Origin: Bacillus testis
Lineage (GTDB): Bacteria; Bacillota; Bacilli; Bacillales; DSM-1321
Assembly: GCF_001243895.1 (NCBI RefSeq)
Contig: NZ_LN851186.1
Span: 1,380,230 to 1,444,229 of the forward strand
Reading direction: 5' to 3'
DNA: 64,000 bases
Shown here: piece by piece, positions 26,660 through 35,953 of the stretch
Position numbering within the stretch: position 1 is the stretch's first letter
Layout of the letters: each line of letters begins with the position of its first letter
Translations under genes and position numbers: made by a program
The notes under the pieces: model-generated
The model's database searches: none
What the model was told of the DNA's origin: nothing
Seen by the model: only the letters and a program-made list of their open reading frames with translations

Positions 26660-28273
26660 ATGAGCAAGGAAAAGCGGCTGAAAACAAAAAAACAGGAAGA
26701 GAGCACGACGGCCCGCCTGAAGGAAATCGTAAATGTGCTGAAGCGCCATGAAATCATCCATGGCATGACTCCAGTAAAATTACGTTTGATTCTTGAAGAT
26801 TTGGGTCCAACCTATGTGAAAATCGGACAAATCATGAGCATGCGTTCGGATGTCCTGTCGCAAAGGTATTGTGATGAACTCGCAAAGCTTCGAGGAGATG
26901 TGAAGCCGCTTGACTTCAATACGATTACCGAGCTGATAGAGCAAGAATATGGACTGCCCGCCGAAGAGGTTTTTCCTAAAATCGAGGAAAAACCTCTTGG
27001 TTCTGCTTCTATGGCCCAAGTCCATAAGGTCATCATGAAAGATGGAAGGCAGGCAGTGATCAAGGTGCAGCGCCCCGGCATCAAAGAGACGATGGCACGG
27101 GATATTTCATTGATCAGAAAGGCAGCCAAGCTTTTGAAACTGGTAGACAGCCCGATCGATGCCATCGATTTTAACGGCGTGCTGGAAGAAATGTGGATCG
27201 TCGCCCAGCAGGAGATGGATTTTATCCTGGAGGCCAACCATTGCCGCGAGTTAACCGAGTTGAATGAAGGAATTCGTTATATCGGCTTTCCGCAGGTGGA
27301 ATATCATCTATCCACCTCAAAAATATTGGTGATGGAATATGTCGAAGGAATTGAAATCAATCAATTAGACCGGCTTCGTGAATTAGGTTATGACCTACAT
27401 GAAATAGGCATTAAGCTGGCGGCCAATTATGTCAAACAAGTATTGGATGACGGCGTATTCCATGCCGATCCCCATCCAGGGAACATTTGGATCAGGGACG
27501 GGAAAATCATGTGGCTGGACTTGGGAATGGTCGGCCGGTTGGGAAAAAGAGATCAGCAGCTGATCACCAATGCCGTCAAAGCAATTGTCGACCAGGATAT
27601 ATTCGAACTGAAAAATGTAGTTGTCAGCTTAGGGAACACTTCAGGCCGCATCAACCATAGCCTGCTGTATGAAGACATCGAAGATTTGCTGAACAAGTAC
27701 CGCGAGCTCGATTTTGGCAACCTGAACCTTGGGGATTTGGTCAGTGATATGCTCGATCTGTGCCATTCGCATAAAATACAGGCTCCATCCGGCGTAACGA
27801 TGCTGGCAAGAGGCATATTGACCATTGAAGGCGTGCTAAGAGATTGTTGTCCGGAAGTGAATTTTATGGAGATCGCCGTCAACCATCTGACAGCAAATAC
27901 CCTGAAGGATTTTGATTTGACGAAAGAAATGCAAAATAACGGCAAGTCGATTTATCTCTTTGCCAAAAAAGCGAGCCAGATTCCGGGCCAGCTGTCTGAT
28001 CTTCTGAAGGTACTTTTAAAGGGGCAGGCCAAGTTCAATCTGGATGTCACAGGGGCCGAAGAACCTACAAGGCAATTGGACCACATGGTAGATAAGATGA
28101 TTATTTGCATCATTTCCGCCTCTCTCTTAATCGGTTCCAGCCTGATTTCCACCACACAAATGAAGCCGTTGGTATTGGATATCCCTCTTTTCGGGATCAT
28201 GGGCTTTCTTGCTTCCACAGTGCTTAGCGGTTTTTTGCTAGTGGGCGTCATCAAGAAAAGATGGAAAAAATAA
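26660..28273 (+). CDS. UbiB/ABC1/AarF-family atypical kinase
   Basis: 537 residues. Atypical kinase features: KIGQIMSMRSDVLS (KxGQ motif, about 52), the A-rich-like loop GSASMAQVHKV (about 113), VIKVQRPG with the family lysine, and FHADPHPGN (about 268) followed by WLDLGMVG. Two membrane helices at the C-terminus (about 473-492 and 503-525). UbiB-type proteins bind isoprenoid-quinone intermediates or move lipids. The start overlaps the phasin-like gene end region (GGAGAATTAAT). Confidence 0.88.
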   Translation: MSKEKRLKTKKQEESTTARLKEIVNVLKRHEIIHGMTPVKLRLILEDLGPTYVKIGQIMSMRSDVLSQRYCDELAKLRGDVKPLDFNTITELIEQEYGLPAEEVFPKIEEKPLGSASMAQVHKVIMKDGRQAVIKVQRPGIKETMARDISLIRKAAKLLKLVDSPIDAIDFNGVLEEMWIVAQQEMDFILEANHCRELTELNEGIRYIGFPQVEYHLSTSKILVMEYVEGIEINQLDRLRELGYDLHEIGIKLAANYVKQVLDDGVFHADPHPGNIWIRDGKIMWLDLGMVGRLGKRDQQLITNAVKAIVDQDIFELKNVVVSLGNTSGRINHSLLYEDIEDLLNKYRELDFGNLNLGDLVSDMLDLCHSHKIQAPSGVTMLARGILTIEGVLRDCCPEVNFMEIAVNHLTANTLKDFDLTKEMQNNGKSIYLFAKKASQIPGQLSDLLKVLLKGQAKFNLDVTGAEEPTRQLDHMVDKMIICIISASLLIGSSLISTTQMKPLVLDIPLFGIMGFLASTVLSGFLLVGVIKKRWKK

Positions 28274-28286
28274 TAACGTGCATTGC

Positions 28287-28315
28287 GGGTTGGGCTTCAG
28301 AGCCAGCCCTTTTTT
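28287..28315 (+). terminator. terminator after the UbiB-like gene
   Basis: An imperfect GC-rich hairpin (28287-28297 with 28301-28309) followed by six Ts. Confidence 0.75.
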
Positions 28316-28405
28316 GTTTGCGGACAGAGGCATATACTTAATGAAGAAATCATACAAACATACATAAAACAGTTTTTTCAAAGCGGTTTGTTTTTCCCTG
28401 TTCAC

Positions 28406-28532
28406 ACTGGTGTTTAGTGAGTGATGGTCAAAAAAGGATTAGCGGGAGGTTCAGCACCAGTAAAAATCTGATTGGAGGGAACGCTCCCTGATGAAGCTTT
28501 CACTTTACCGGGATAGTGTTTACACTGCCCTT
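28406..28532 (+). promoter_or_regulatory. possible structured mRNA leader of the amino-acid ABC operon
   Basis: ACTGGTG at 28406-28412 can pair with CACCAGT at 28455-28461. AGGGA-acgc-TCCCT makes a second hairpin near 28476-28489. A terminator-like stem GGGATAGTG-ttta-CACTGCCC followed by TTTT sits near 28512-28533. The rest of the 28316-28665 gap shows no gene. I could not match the shape to a riboswitch class I know. Confidence 0.35.
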
Positions 28533-28665
28533 TTGGGTAGTTATAAGTTAAAAACGTGTGGTGTTATTATGGCGAAAAAATGAATAAAGAGGTTTGAAAA
28601 ATGTAAACAGGGATATTAAATAATATCCAGCAAAGATATTTTTAAGAAAAAAAGGGGGTAACGGT

Positions 28666-29445
28666 ATGAAGAAAGCGTGGTCAGCCGCACTGGCAATGAT
28701 TGTATTGCTTGTGCTTTCTGCATGTGCAGATAAAGACCAGACAGAGAGCGGCGCCAAATTGATCCATAAGGATGAATTTGTATTTGCTGCCTCCGGAGAA
28801 TTCAAACCGTTCAGTTATGTGACTGACGATATGAAAATAACGGGGTTTGATGTGGAAGTCGGAAGAGCGGTAGCGAAAGAGCTTGGCCTGAAGCCTGTGG
28901 CCAAAAGAATTAAATTTAAGGGGATTATTGAAGGTGTCAAATCAGGAAGAGCGGATGCCGCAGTCGCTAGCCATACAGTAAACGAACAACGGCAAAAACA
29001 TATGCTATTCTCGACGCCATACTACTATTCGGGTCCGCAGATTTTTACGCGTCCTGATAGCGACATAAAAACGGTTGATGATCTGAAAGGGAAAGAAGTA
29101 GCAGTAGCCAAAGGATCTACATATGCCGATACGGCCTCGAAGTATTCAAACAATATCAAAATGTATGACAGTGATATCACGGCGTTGAAAGCGTTGAGTA
29201 TCGGAAGACATGATGCGGTAATCACTGACTTTGTAACAGGGAAAACCGCCAAGAAGGAAGGGTTTAAAATCAAGGGCCAGCAATTGATTGAGCGCAGTGA
29301 ACAAGGAATTGTTGTGCCAAAAGACAACCCGCAATTAATCAAAGACATAAACAAAGCGCTCGAACATCTTCGCGAAGATGGAACGCTTGCAAAAATCAGT
29401 AAGAAATATTTTGGTGAAGATATCACCCAAAAACCGAAAAATTAG
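28666..29445 (+). CDS. amino-acid ABC transporter substrate-binding lipoprotein
   Basis: 259 residues. Lipobox Cys20 in VLSACAD. Solute-binding family 3 pattern: GEFKPFSYVTDDMKITGFDV, then VEVGRAVAKELGLKP and the closing EDGTLAKISKKYFGEDI, which resembles the end of cystine-binding TcyA. It is first in a three-gene operon with a permease and ATPase. AAGGGGGTAACGG precedes the ATG. Polar amino acid, possibly cystine; exact substrate not fixed by the sequence. Confidence 0.9.
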   Translation: MKKAWSAALAMIVLLVLSACADKDQTESGAKLIHKDEFVFAASGEFKPFSYVTDDMKITGFDVEVGRAVAKELGLKPVAKRIKFKGIIEGVKSGRADAAVASHTVNEQRQKHMLFSTPYYYSGPQIFTRPDSDIKTVDDLKGKEVAVAKGSTYADTASKYSNNIKMYDSDITALKALSIGRHDAVITDFVTGKTAKKEGFKIKGQQLIERSEQGIVVPKDNPQLIKDINKALEHLREDGTLAKISKKYFGEDITQKPKN

Positions 29446-29461
29446 TTAGGTAAGAAAGGAA

Positions 29462-30127
29462 GTGTTGAGGTTGGGCCATTTTTTTCAAACATTATATGAT
29501 ACAAAAGGCGTCTTTTTAGATGCGATGTGGCTAACGCTGGAATTGACAGTAGTAGCACTTATAATAGGGATTATCGTAGGCTTGTTTTTTGCCTTATTGA
29601 AGCTTACTAAAAACAAATTATTATGTCTTATTTCGGATGCATATGTGTATTTGATAAGAGGAACACCTCTAATTGTTCAAATTTTCATACTTTACTTCGG
29701 GATCAGTAAAATTTTTCTTATTCCTGATTTTTGGGCGGCATCCTTGGCGTTGGCGCTCCATAACGGTGCCTATATTGCCGAAATCTTCCGTGGAGCCATT
29801 CTAGGCGTTGATGCCGGACAGACGGAAGCAGGACGGTCACTTGGGATGTCTAAAGCTTTGACCATGCGGCGGATTATCCTGCCCCAGGCATTCAGAAGCG
29901 CTTTGCCTCCACTAGGCAATCAATTCATCATTGCTTTGAAAGACTCCTCTCTTGCCGCTTTCATATCTATGGATGAGTTATTCAATGTATCGACTACACT
30001 TGGAAGCAATAACTTCGACGAAATGACATACCTACTGATTGTAGCGGTTTATTACCTCATTTTGGTTGCTATTCTAACGATTGCAGTCAACTTTATGGAA
30101 AAACGGATGTCAGTCTATGATCGATAA
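29462..30127 (+). CDS. amino-acid ABC transporter permease
   Basis: 221 residues from a GTG at 29462; TTG codons at 29465 and 29471 are alternatives, since AAAGGA lies only a few bases before the GTG. Five or so membrane helices. The EAA loop reads [21 protein letters not shown] (split about residues 121-141), and the family signature [14 protein letters not shown] is present. Belongs to the HisM/GlnP type. Confidence 0.9.
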   Translation: MLRLGHFFQTLYDTKGVFLDAMWLTLELTVVALIIGIIVGLFFALLKLTKNKLLCLISDAYVYLIRGTPLIVQIFILYFGISKIFLIPDFWAASLALALHNGAYIAEIFRGAILGVDAGQTEAGRSLGMSKALTMRRIILPQAFRSALPPLGNQFIIALKDSSLAAFISMDELFNVSTTLGSNNFDEMTYLLIVAVYYLILVAILTIAVNFMEKRMSVYDR

Positions 30128-30140
30128 GGGGGAAGCCGGC

Positions 30141-30881
30141 ATGGCACATGAATTAATACGAATAGAAAAATTGAACAAGTCTTTTGGCGATCTGCATGTT
30201 TTGAAAGACGTAAACCTGACAGTAAATGAAGGCGACGTGGTCTGCCTCGTGGGCTCAAGTGGCTCCGGGAAAAGTACATTGCTTCGCTGCATCAACTTCC
30301 TTGAGAAGAAAGATAGCGGCAAGATTATCATCGATGATATGGAAATTTCGCCGAAATCCCAGGACATAAACAAGGTCCGCCAACGTGTAGGGATGGTGTT
30401 CCAACATTTTAATCTTTTTCCGCACCGTACCGTGCTAGAAAATGTGATTGAAGGACCGGTCATGGTGAAGAAAATTAAAAAAGATATAGCTATTGCGGAA
30501 GGAAGAGAGTTATTGGCTAAGGTTGGATTAGAGGACAAAGCCGACGTATATCCCAATAAATTATCCGGCGGGCAGAAACAAAGGGTGGCAATTGCCCGTG
30601 CCTTGGCGATGAAACCTGACATCATGCTGTTCGACGAGCCAACGTCTGCATTGGATCCGGAGCTTGTCGGGGAAGTGCTGACAACCATGAAGGAGCTCGC
30701 TGAAGAGGGAATGACGATGGTGATCGTTACCCACGAAATGGGCTTTGCCCGCGAGGTTGCCGACTGTATGGTCTTCATGCATGAAGGAAGAATCATAGAA
30801 ACCAGCGAACCTGATGAGTTTTTTGAACATCCGAAAGAAGAGCGTACAAAAGAATTTTTGAGCACTACAGGACTTAAATAA
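30141..30881 (+). CDS. amino-acid ABC transporter ATPase
   Basis: 246 residues from the ATG at 30141, supported by AAGGGGG upstream; a frame opening at 30081 lies in the permease. Walker [10 protein letters not shown], signature LSGGQKQR and Walker [15 protein letters not shown] are intact, with the polar amino-acid uptake hallmark [16 protein letters not shown]. Followed by a strong terminator, ending the operon. Confidence 0.94.
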   Translation: MAHELIRIEKLNKSFGDLHVLKDVNLTVNEGDVVCLVGSSGSGKSTLLRCINFLEKKDSGKIIIDDMEISPKSQDINKVRQRVGMVFQHFNLFPHRTVLENVIEGPVMVKKIKKDIAIAEGRELLAKVGLEDKADVYPNKLSGGQKQRVAIARALAMKPDIMLFDEPTSALDPELVGEVLTTMKELAEEGMTMVIVTHEMGFAREVADCMVFMHEGRIIETSEPDEFFEHPKEERTKEFLSTTGLK

Positions 30882-30895
30882 GATCTATATCAATG

Positions 30896-30932
30896 AGCAT
30901 GCGGCCATCTATAATGGCAGCATGCTTTTTTT
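30896..30932 (+). terminator. terminator of amino-acid ABC operon
   Basis: A 13-bp stem with one mismatch (AGCATGCGGCCAT with ATGGCAGCATGCT), loop CTATA and seven Ts. Confidence 0.92.
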
Positions 30933-31303
30933 GTGGAATGAAGGTAACTGCTATTTAACGGACGGGGCTATTCCAAGGAAAGCCTTTAGCGGTTGTTTCT
31001 GTTAGGGGTCCCCTGTTTGTTCTAGAACACATATCTTTAAAAGATAGTTACACATTCTCCTTGAAATCTATCTTCAAAAACAGCATGTATCTGTTTAATT
31101 TTTCGTCAATAGTATGGAAATCCATTTCTATCCATCGCCAATCATTCGTTTACCGCCGCACTTGAATATATACTAACTTTAGTGAATTAGGGTAAAAATT
31201 ACCAATTCAAAATAGGTTTATTTTCAATTAATATGGTATATACTGTTTTACGAAATAATAGAATATTATATATTCTTTAAAAATAGAAAAGAAATAAAGG
31301 GCG
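30933..31303. other. 370-nt gap without a recognisable gene
   Basis: AT-rich towards the right. I see short inverted segments (GATAG 31040s with CTATC 31065s) and a TATACT at 31239-31244 that could be the -10 box for the next gene, without a good -35. No ORF with a ribosome-binding site. Confidence 0.5.
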
Positions 31304-31309
31304 ATGAGA

Positions 31310-31705
31310 ATGAGTCAACAACACCTATACCAACTTTGCGAAGTTGTAAATACACTAGGCGGGAATGTGAATTTTACGGACGAAAAACCGCTGAGTTTCA
31401 ATAGTGATACATTAACGATTACTGTGCCGTTTAAATGGGAACTCGAAGATCTATATGGATTGGCGCATGAAATCGGTCATTTAAAAGATCATCTGGACAG
31501 TGAGCTGGATTACGGACTATGGAGAGACAACTCTGCTTATAGATTGAGTGTGGAAATGCGTGCTTGGACTTTTTCATATGATATTCTGACCAGGGTTGGA
31601 ATCAATACGACGAATTGGAGCAACCATGTAAACCAAAAACTGTCTTCGTATCTGAATTTCCCTTATCAATCACTTGATCAACTTGATGAAGCAACTGCCG
31701 TATAG
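31310..31705 (+). CDS. small HExxH zinc-metallopeptidase-like protein (ImmA/IrrE-type)
   Basis: 131 residues from the ATG at 31310, 8 nt after AAAGGG; an ATG at 31304 is too close to that site. The centre has AHEIGHLKDH (about residue 59), the HExxH zinc motif, and SVEMRAW about 30 residues later offers a third ligand, as in ImmA/IrrE-type proteases. Much shorter than IrrE, with no helix-turn-helix part. Alone between two terminators. Substrate unknown. Confidence 0.7.
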   Translation: MSQQHLYQLCEVVNTLGGNVNFTDEKPLSFNSDTLTITVPFKWELEDLYGLAHEIGHLKDHLDSELDYGLWRDNSAYRLSVEMRAWTFSYDILTRVGINTTNWSNHVNQKLSSYLNFPYQSLDQLDEATAV

Positions 31706-31729
31706 GATTAAATAGATGAATATATGATT

Positions 31730-31769
31730 AAATACCCTTCTGGATGCCTGGTCCTGAGGGGTATTTTTT
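31730..31769 (+). terminator. terminator after HExxH gene
   Basis: AAATACCC (31730-31737) pairs with GGGGTATTT (31758-31766), followed by Ts. Confidence 0.75.
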
Positions 31770-31828
31770 ATGGAAGCGGTCAATAATTTTCCTGCAGGAG
31801 AAACATACTACCTTTTGAGGTGAAAAAT

Positions 31829-33004
31829 ATGTATACATTACTGACCCATACCGATTTGGACGGTGTCGGCTGCGGCATTTTAGCAAAGCTTGCTTTTGAT
31901 CAGAAAGTCAAGGTGAGATACAACTCCATTGCCTCCCTAAACCATGAGATTGAATTTTTTTTGGAGAATGGATCCAAGGACACCTTTTTGTTTATAACGG
32001 ACTTATCTCCCAATACAGAGAATGAAGCGAAACTCAATGAGTTTTATAGTAAAAATGGGAATGTACAGTTAATTGACCACCATAAGACCGCTTTGCATTT
32101 GAATGACTATGAGTGGGGATATGTCTTGACAGAAGATGATCAAGGACAATTGGCCTCAGCCACATCGTTATTCTTCCACTATCTCGTTGACCGTGGCTTG
32201 TTGGCGGCTACCGATGCTATCGCTGAATTTGTTGAGATGGTCAGGCAATATGATACATGGGAGTGGGAAAAGAACGGGAACCGGCAAGCACATCAGTTGA
32301 ACTCACTTTTCTTTTTGGTATCGATCGATGAATTCGAGGAAATGATGATCCGTCGCCTTCAGACATCCGATCATTTTGATTTTGATGATTTTGAAAAGAA
32401 GCTGCTGCGCATGGAAGAAGAGAAAATCGAACGATACATCCGCCGGAAAAAAAGAGAGTTGGTGCAAAAAGAAATAGAGGGACGCTTAGCGGGTGTTGTC
32501 TTTGCGGAATCCTACCATTCCGAGCTCGGAAATGAATTGGGGAAGGAATATGAACAGCTTGACTATATTGCCATTGTGAATATCGGCGGCAAAAAAATCG
32601 CATTCCGGACCATCCATGATTATATGGATGTATCGGCAGTTGCCGGGCAGTTCGGCGGCGGAGGGCACGAAAAAGCATCCGGCTGTTCTTTGTCGGCTGA
32701 CGCTTACCATCTGTTCGTAGAAGGGACCTTTCATTTGGAACCGCTGCGGGAAGATGCAAAACGGAACCGTTTTAATGTAAAAAAGTCCTCATTCGGTACG
32801 CTTTACACCAATCATAAAAAAGACATTATTTTGTTAACTCCCCTGAGTGAAGGCTCTTGGGGAATTGAAAAAAATAAAGAAGAAGTTGGTGATATTTTCT
32901 TAAGCTTTCATGAAGGGGAACGTTACCTGAAAAGGGCATTTACAGCCTGGTTGGCCCGAGACGAGCAATTTGTGGATTATTTAATGAAAGAGGCCAAGAA
33001 GTAA
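31829..33004 (+). CDS. nrnB: DHH-family oligoribonuclease NrnB
   Basis: 391 residues from ATG 31829, 6 nt after GAGGTG; a GTG at 31820 is part of that site. The N-terminus has HTDLDGVGCG and the DHH motif is LIDHHKT (about 80). The C-terminal DHHA1 motif is GGGGHEKASGCS (about 283). Matches YngD/NrnB of B. subtilis (about 400 residues), which degrades short RNA fragments (nanoRNAs) with Mn. Confidence 0.88.
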   Translation: MYTLLTHTDLDGVGCGILAKLAFDQKVKVRYNSIASLNHEIEFFLENGSKDTFLFITDLSPNTENEAKLNEFYSKNGNVQLIDHHKTALHLNDYEWGYVLTEDDQGQLASATSLFFHYLVDRGLLAATDAIAEFVEMVRQYDTWEWEKNGNRQAHQLNSLFFLVSIDEFEEMMIRRLQTSDHFDFDDFEKKLLRMEEEKIERYIRRKKRELVQKEIEGRLAGVVFAESYHSELGNELGKEYEQLDYIAIVNIGGKKIAFRTIHDYMDVSAVAGQFGGGGHEKASGCSLSADAYHLFVEGTFHLEPLREDAKRNRFNVKKSSFGTLYTNHKKDIILLTPLSEGSWGIEKNKEEVGDIFLSFHEGERYLKRAFTAWLARDEQFVDYLMKEAKK

Positions 33005-33179
33005 GTGGCTGTATAGTTGAGGAAAAAAGCTTCTTCTGTTGGATCCTAATCTGAAAAGATAGCCATGCTAAACCGAAAGTTCAAATGAAGAAGTGTTTAC
33101 ATGAATTAAGCGTCCAAATAGGTGGGGAATGAAAATCCCCCACTAATCAAAGTTTTGCTTTCTTGAGGAGATTAGAATC

Positions 33180-33983
33180 ATGCCGACATTGAAACAGGAA
33201 AATGGCAGCATCTATTATCGAGTGAAGGGCGAAGGAATTCCGCTTATCTTTATCCATCCGCCTATGCTGACAAGCGCAAATTTTTATTATCAAGCAGAAG
33301 AATTGTCCGGGATATGCAAAGTCATAAGATTCGATATTAGGGGCCACGGAAGAAGCAGCACTTCAAAACGGCCAATCACATATCCATTGATTGTTGAAGA
33401 TATGAGACAGCTGCTCGACCATTTAGGAATAGAAAAAGCATATGTTTGCGGTTATTCAACTGGCGGCTCGATTGCGTTGGAATTTTTACTGACCTATCCC
33501 GAACGTTCTTATGGAGGAATCATTGTCAGCGCTATGCCGGAAGTGAATGATTTGTATTTGAAACAAAGAATCGCTATGGCCATAAAACTTGCCAATACAA
33601 AATCATTTCCGCTCCTGTCACTTGCCATTGCATGGGGGAATGCCGATACCACAGCTATATTCAGAAAGATGCATAAAGAAAGCTTATACGGCCATGCACT
33701 CAATATCCAACAGTATTACCGATACAGCATGGGATACAATTGCACGGAACGGCTTGCAGCAATCGATTTGCCTGTTCTGCTCGTTTACGGAGAGAAAGAC
33801 CGATCCTTCCATTCATATGCACGTCTGCTTCACAAGAACTTGCCAGATAACCAATTGATTTTTCTGGAAAAAGAGAAGCATCAAATCCCTACAAAGGCAG
33901 CAGGCAAATTAAATAACGCCATCCGTACGTTTATTCAATGGCAAAGCAATAGGGAAAACGGAGAAGCGGGAATTATAATCTAA
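33180..33983 (+). CDS. alpha/beta hydrolase
   Basis: 267 residues. Nucleophile elbow GYSTGG with Ser93, oxyanion region FIHPPML (about 24), and the late acid/base in VYGEKDRSF (about 205) and EKEKHQIP (His about 230). TTGAGGAG lies before the ATG. No signal peptide. Single-gene unit with a bidirectional terminator. Substrate cannot be named from sequence. Confidence 0.87.
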   Translation: MPTLKQENGSIYYRVKGEGIPLIFIHPPMLTSANFYYQAEELSGICKVIRFDIRGHGRSSTSKRPITYPLIVEDMRQLLDHLGIEKAYVCGYSTGGSIALEFLLTYPERSYGGIIVSAMPEVNDLYLKQRIAMAIKLANTKSFPLLSLAIAWGNADTTAIFRKMHKESLYGHALNIQQYYRYSMGYNCTERLAAIDLPVLLVYGEKDRSFHSYARLLHKNLPDNQLIFLEKEKHQIPTKAAGKLNNAIRTFIQWQSNRENGEAGIII

Positions 33984-33988
33984 TATAA

Positions 33989-34026
33989 AAAAACAGTGGG
34001 CGATGAAGAAATGCCCACTGTTTTTA
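33989..34026. terminator. bidirectional terminator
   Basis: A 13-bp perfect stem (33989-34001 with 34013-34025), A run before and T run after, between the convergent hydrolase and PAP2 genes. Confidence 0.92.
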
Positions 34027-34029
34027 TGT

Positions 34030-34539
34030 TCACTTTATCATTTTCATCCCAGCCAAACGGGCAAATAAACTCATGAAACTGCCAAGAAAGGCGCTTCCGG
34101 CGATATCTGAAGGATCATGCTGCCCCATCCAAATGCGCGAGAGCCCGGTTAACAAGGATAGCACATACATTACGCTGCCAAGGAGGCGATTATAAAAGAT
34201 AATGGAAGTCGCCGCCATAAAAGCCAGAGCAGTGTGTTTACTGGGGAATGAAGAACTTTCTCTTGGAGGGACCGGCGGCAAGAGACGGACCATACGGCGA
34301 ACAAACGGACGAGGCCTATAGTAAAACGGCTTTATAAGCAATCCTGCCAAAACAGTCAAGATGCTTCCAAGACCTGCTATGTACACGGCTTTTCTGTACA
34401 CTTTATTGCGGAACCATAGAAAAATGAAAATTAGAAGAAACACATAGCGCATTTTCTGGGAAACGCTGACCATGAGGTAATCAAACAATCGATTGCTTCC
34501 AGCTAATTGATTAATGGCCTTAAACAGTTTATCATCCAT
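34030..34539 (-). CDS. PAP2-family membrane phosphatase (undecaprenyl-diphosphatase-like)
   Basis: 169 residues, about five membrane helices. The three PAP2 motifs are present: KPFYYRPRP (about 75), SFPSKHTA (about 101) and SRIWMGQHDPSD (about 140). Similar in size to BcrC-type undecaprenyl pyrophosphate phosphatases, which recycle the lipid carrier for cell-wall synthesis and give bacitracin tolerance. AAAGAAAGGCAG lies before the ATG. Confidence 0.88.
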   Translation of the reverse strand: MDDKLFKAINQLAGSNRLFDYLMVSVSQKMRYVFLLIFIFLWFRNKVYRKAVYIAGLGSILTVLAGLLIKPFYYRPRPFVRRMVRLLPPVPPRESSSFPSKHTALAFMAATSIIFYNRLLGSVMYVLSLLTGLSRIWMGQHDPSDIAGSAFLGSFMSLFARLAGMKMIK

Positions 34540-34716
34540 GGGATTTCTGCCTTTCTTTATATTCGTGATAGTTTTTCCTCTTTAAGCAGTAATTATGTAA
34601 ATACCATTGTGGGTTGGAACGCCTTTATATCGCTAACGGGATTGTTTGGTATAAGAAGGAATCAATGATTAAAAGAAGAATAACTAAAGGAATTCTATCT
34701 ATGGAGGAATTTGCCT

Positions 34717-35067
34717 GTGAATAAAAAAAGATTTATTAAAAGTTCTATCTTTTTATTGATTTTTTTGTTTCTAGGCATTCTATATTTTTGGATATCTATC
34801 TCTTCTTATCAAACAGCTGAAGATTTATATGATTTTCCCATTCCTAAGAATGCTCAATTAGTATATAAAAAAGAAAAGGTTAGTGGATATGAATGGGATA
34901 AATCATCATTCGAAAATGGAATTCCTTTTAGCTATAAAATAGTGATAAAACAAAATGGATGGAAAGAAGAAGAACGGGAAGGTGGAAATACAACTTATAC
35001 AAAAGGAGAAAGTAAAATTAATTTATTATCGGACACAGATTATATTGAAATATCTAATGATTTTTAA
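34717..35067 (+). CDS. small single-pass membrane protein, unknown
   Basis: 116 residues from GTG 34717, 9 nt after GGAGG; a TTG at 34711 is too close. One membrane helix (about 10-28) and an outer domain rich in Lys/Glu (KIVIKQNGWKEEEREGG). AT-rich compared with neighbours, which suggests acquisition. I do not recognise the family. An AATCCCC / GGGGATT hairpin at 35150-35182 may terminate it. Confidence 0.65.
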   Translation: MNKKRFIKSSIFLLIFLFLGILYFWISISSYQTAEDLYDFPIPKNAQLVYKKEKVSGYEWDKSSFENGIPFSYKIVIKQNGWKEEEREGGNTTYTKGESKINLLSDTDYIEISNDF

Positions 35068-35274
35068 GCCGCAGTTTTTTGGGGGCAATGATAGAGAATG
35101 ATACTTAAGCGAAAGGAATCTATAGTCGAAGAGTCCATTAAAAAGCATAAATCCCCTACTTTTTGTCTTAAAGCTGGGGATTCTTCGTTGATGAAGGGAT
35201 CTTTGAGAGTTCTTCTAAGTACTTACACTACATTTAAGAGTATTAATTAACAACTTGATATAATTTAAAATCTA

Positions 35275-35676
35275 CTAATTGAAGTCTATTTTAGGATAAG
35301 TTTTCAGATGTTTATAACCAATTAATTTTCCATCTGCCGTTACGACAATTCTATCCTTACCATAGGTAATGTGCGCACGATAATAGGGTGTAACTTTTAA
35401 CGTGATTTCATAAGCACCTCCTATTCCATTAGTTTGTCTAATCTTAAGAATTTCAGTAGCATACGGGGCCCAAGTAAGGTCTTCTGGTGCATTTTTATCT
35501 TTTTTATAAATTTCAGAAATTGCTTGATCAATTGGTTTTCTTAAGCTAATAATAAGTGCATATTTAAACGCGTCACATAGTTCACTATCCGTCTCATTGA
35601 TCGTTGCTGAATAAGCAGGTGCAGTAAAATCATTTAAGAAAATGAGCATTAATATAATAACAAAAAATTTTTTCAT
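35275..35676 (-). CDS. secreted DUF3888-family protein
   Basis: 133 residues from ATG 35676, with AGGTG 9 nt upstream; a GTG at 35688 overlaps that site. Signal peptide of about 24 residues ending PAYSA. The mature part contains SELCDAFKYALIISLRKPID and TYGKDRIVVTADGKLIGYKH, in line with DUF3888 exported proteins of Bacillus. Function unknown. AT-rich like the gene at 34717. Confidence 0.75.
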   Translation of the reverse strand: MKKFFVIILMLIFLNDFTAPAYSATINETDSELCDAFKYALIISLRKPIDQAISEIYKKDKNAPEDLTWAPYATEILKIRQTNGIGGAYEITLKVTPYYRAHITYGKDRIVVTADGKLIGYKHLKTYPKIDFN

Positions 35677-35919
35677 ATCATTTTTCACCTATTATTAGCT
35701 TTCCAACAATTAACTGTACTATTCTACGAACTACCCCTTTAACAGCATAAGAAAAAAACGTCAACTTGACAGTCTTGTTCTTCCGCTATTGCTCCTTATA
35801 GACACATAGAGAATCTTTTTTCATTTAGTACAGGAATACTGCCCCTTCGTATGAACGAAATAGCAAGCGGAGTGATTGGGGGCAATCCATGATGGCAACA
35901 GTTATCAAATAGATTAAAT

Positions 35920-35950
35920 AAAAATGCGTCTGAAAGCAGACGCATTTTTT
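35920..35950. terminator. terminator of the feo operon
   Basis: An 11-bp stem AAATGCGTCTG / CAGACGCATTT with a 4-nt loop and T runs on both strands, 4 nt after the FeoB membrane-part stop. Confidence 0.92.
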
Positions 35951-35953
35951 ATA

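Noticed and set aside
30110-30865. 251-residue minus-strand ORF
   Set aside because: It lies antisense to the amino-acid ABC ATPase, has no ribosome-binding site and no recognisable family; it mirrors codon bias on the other strand.
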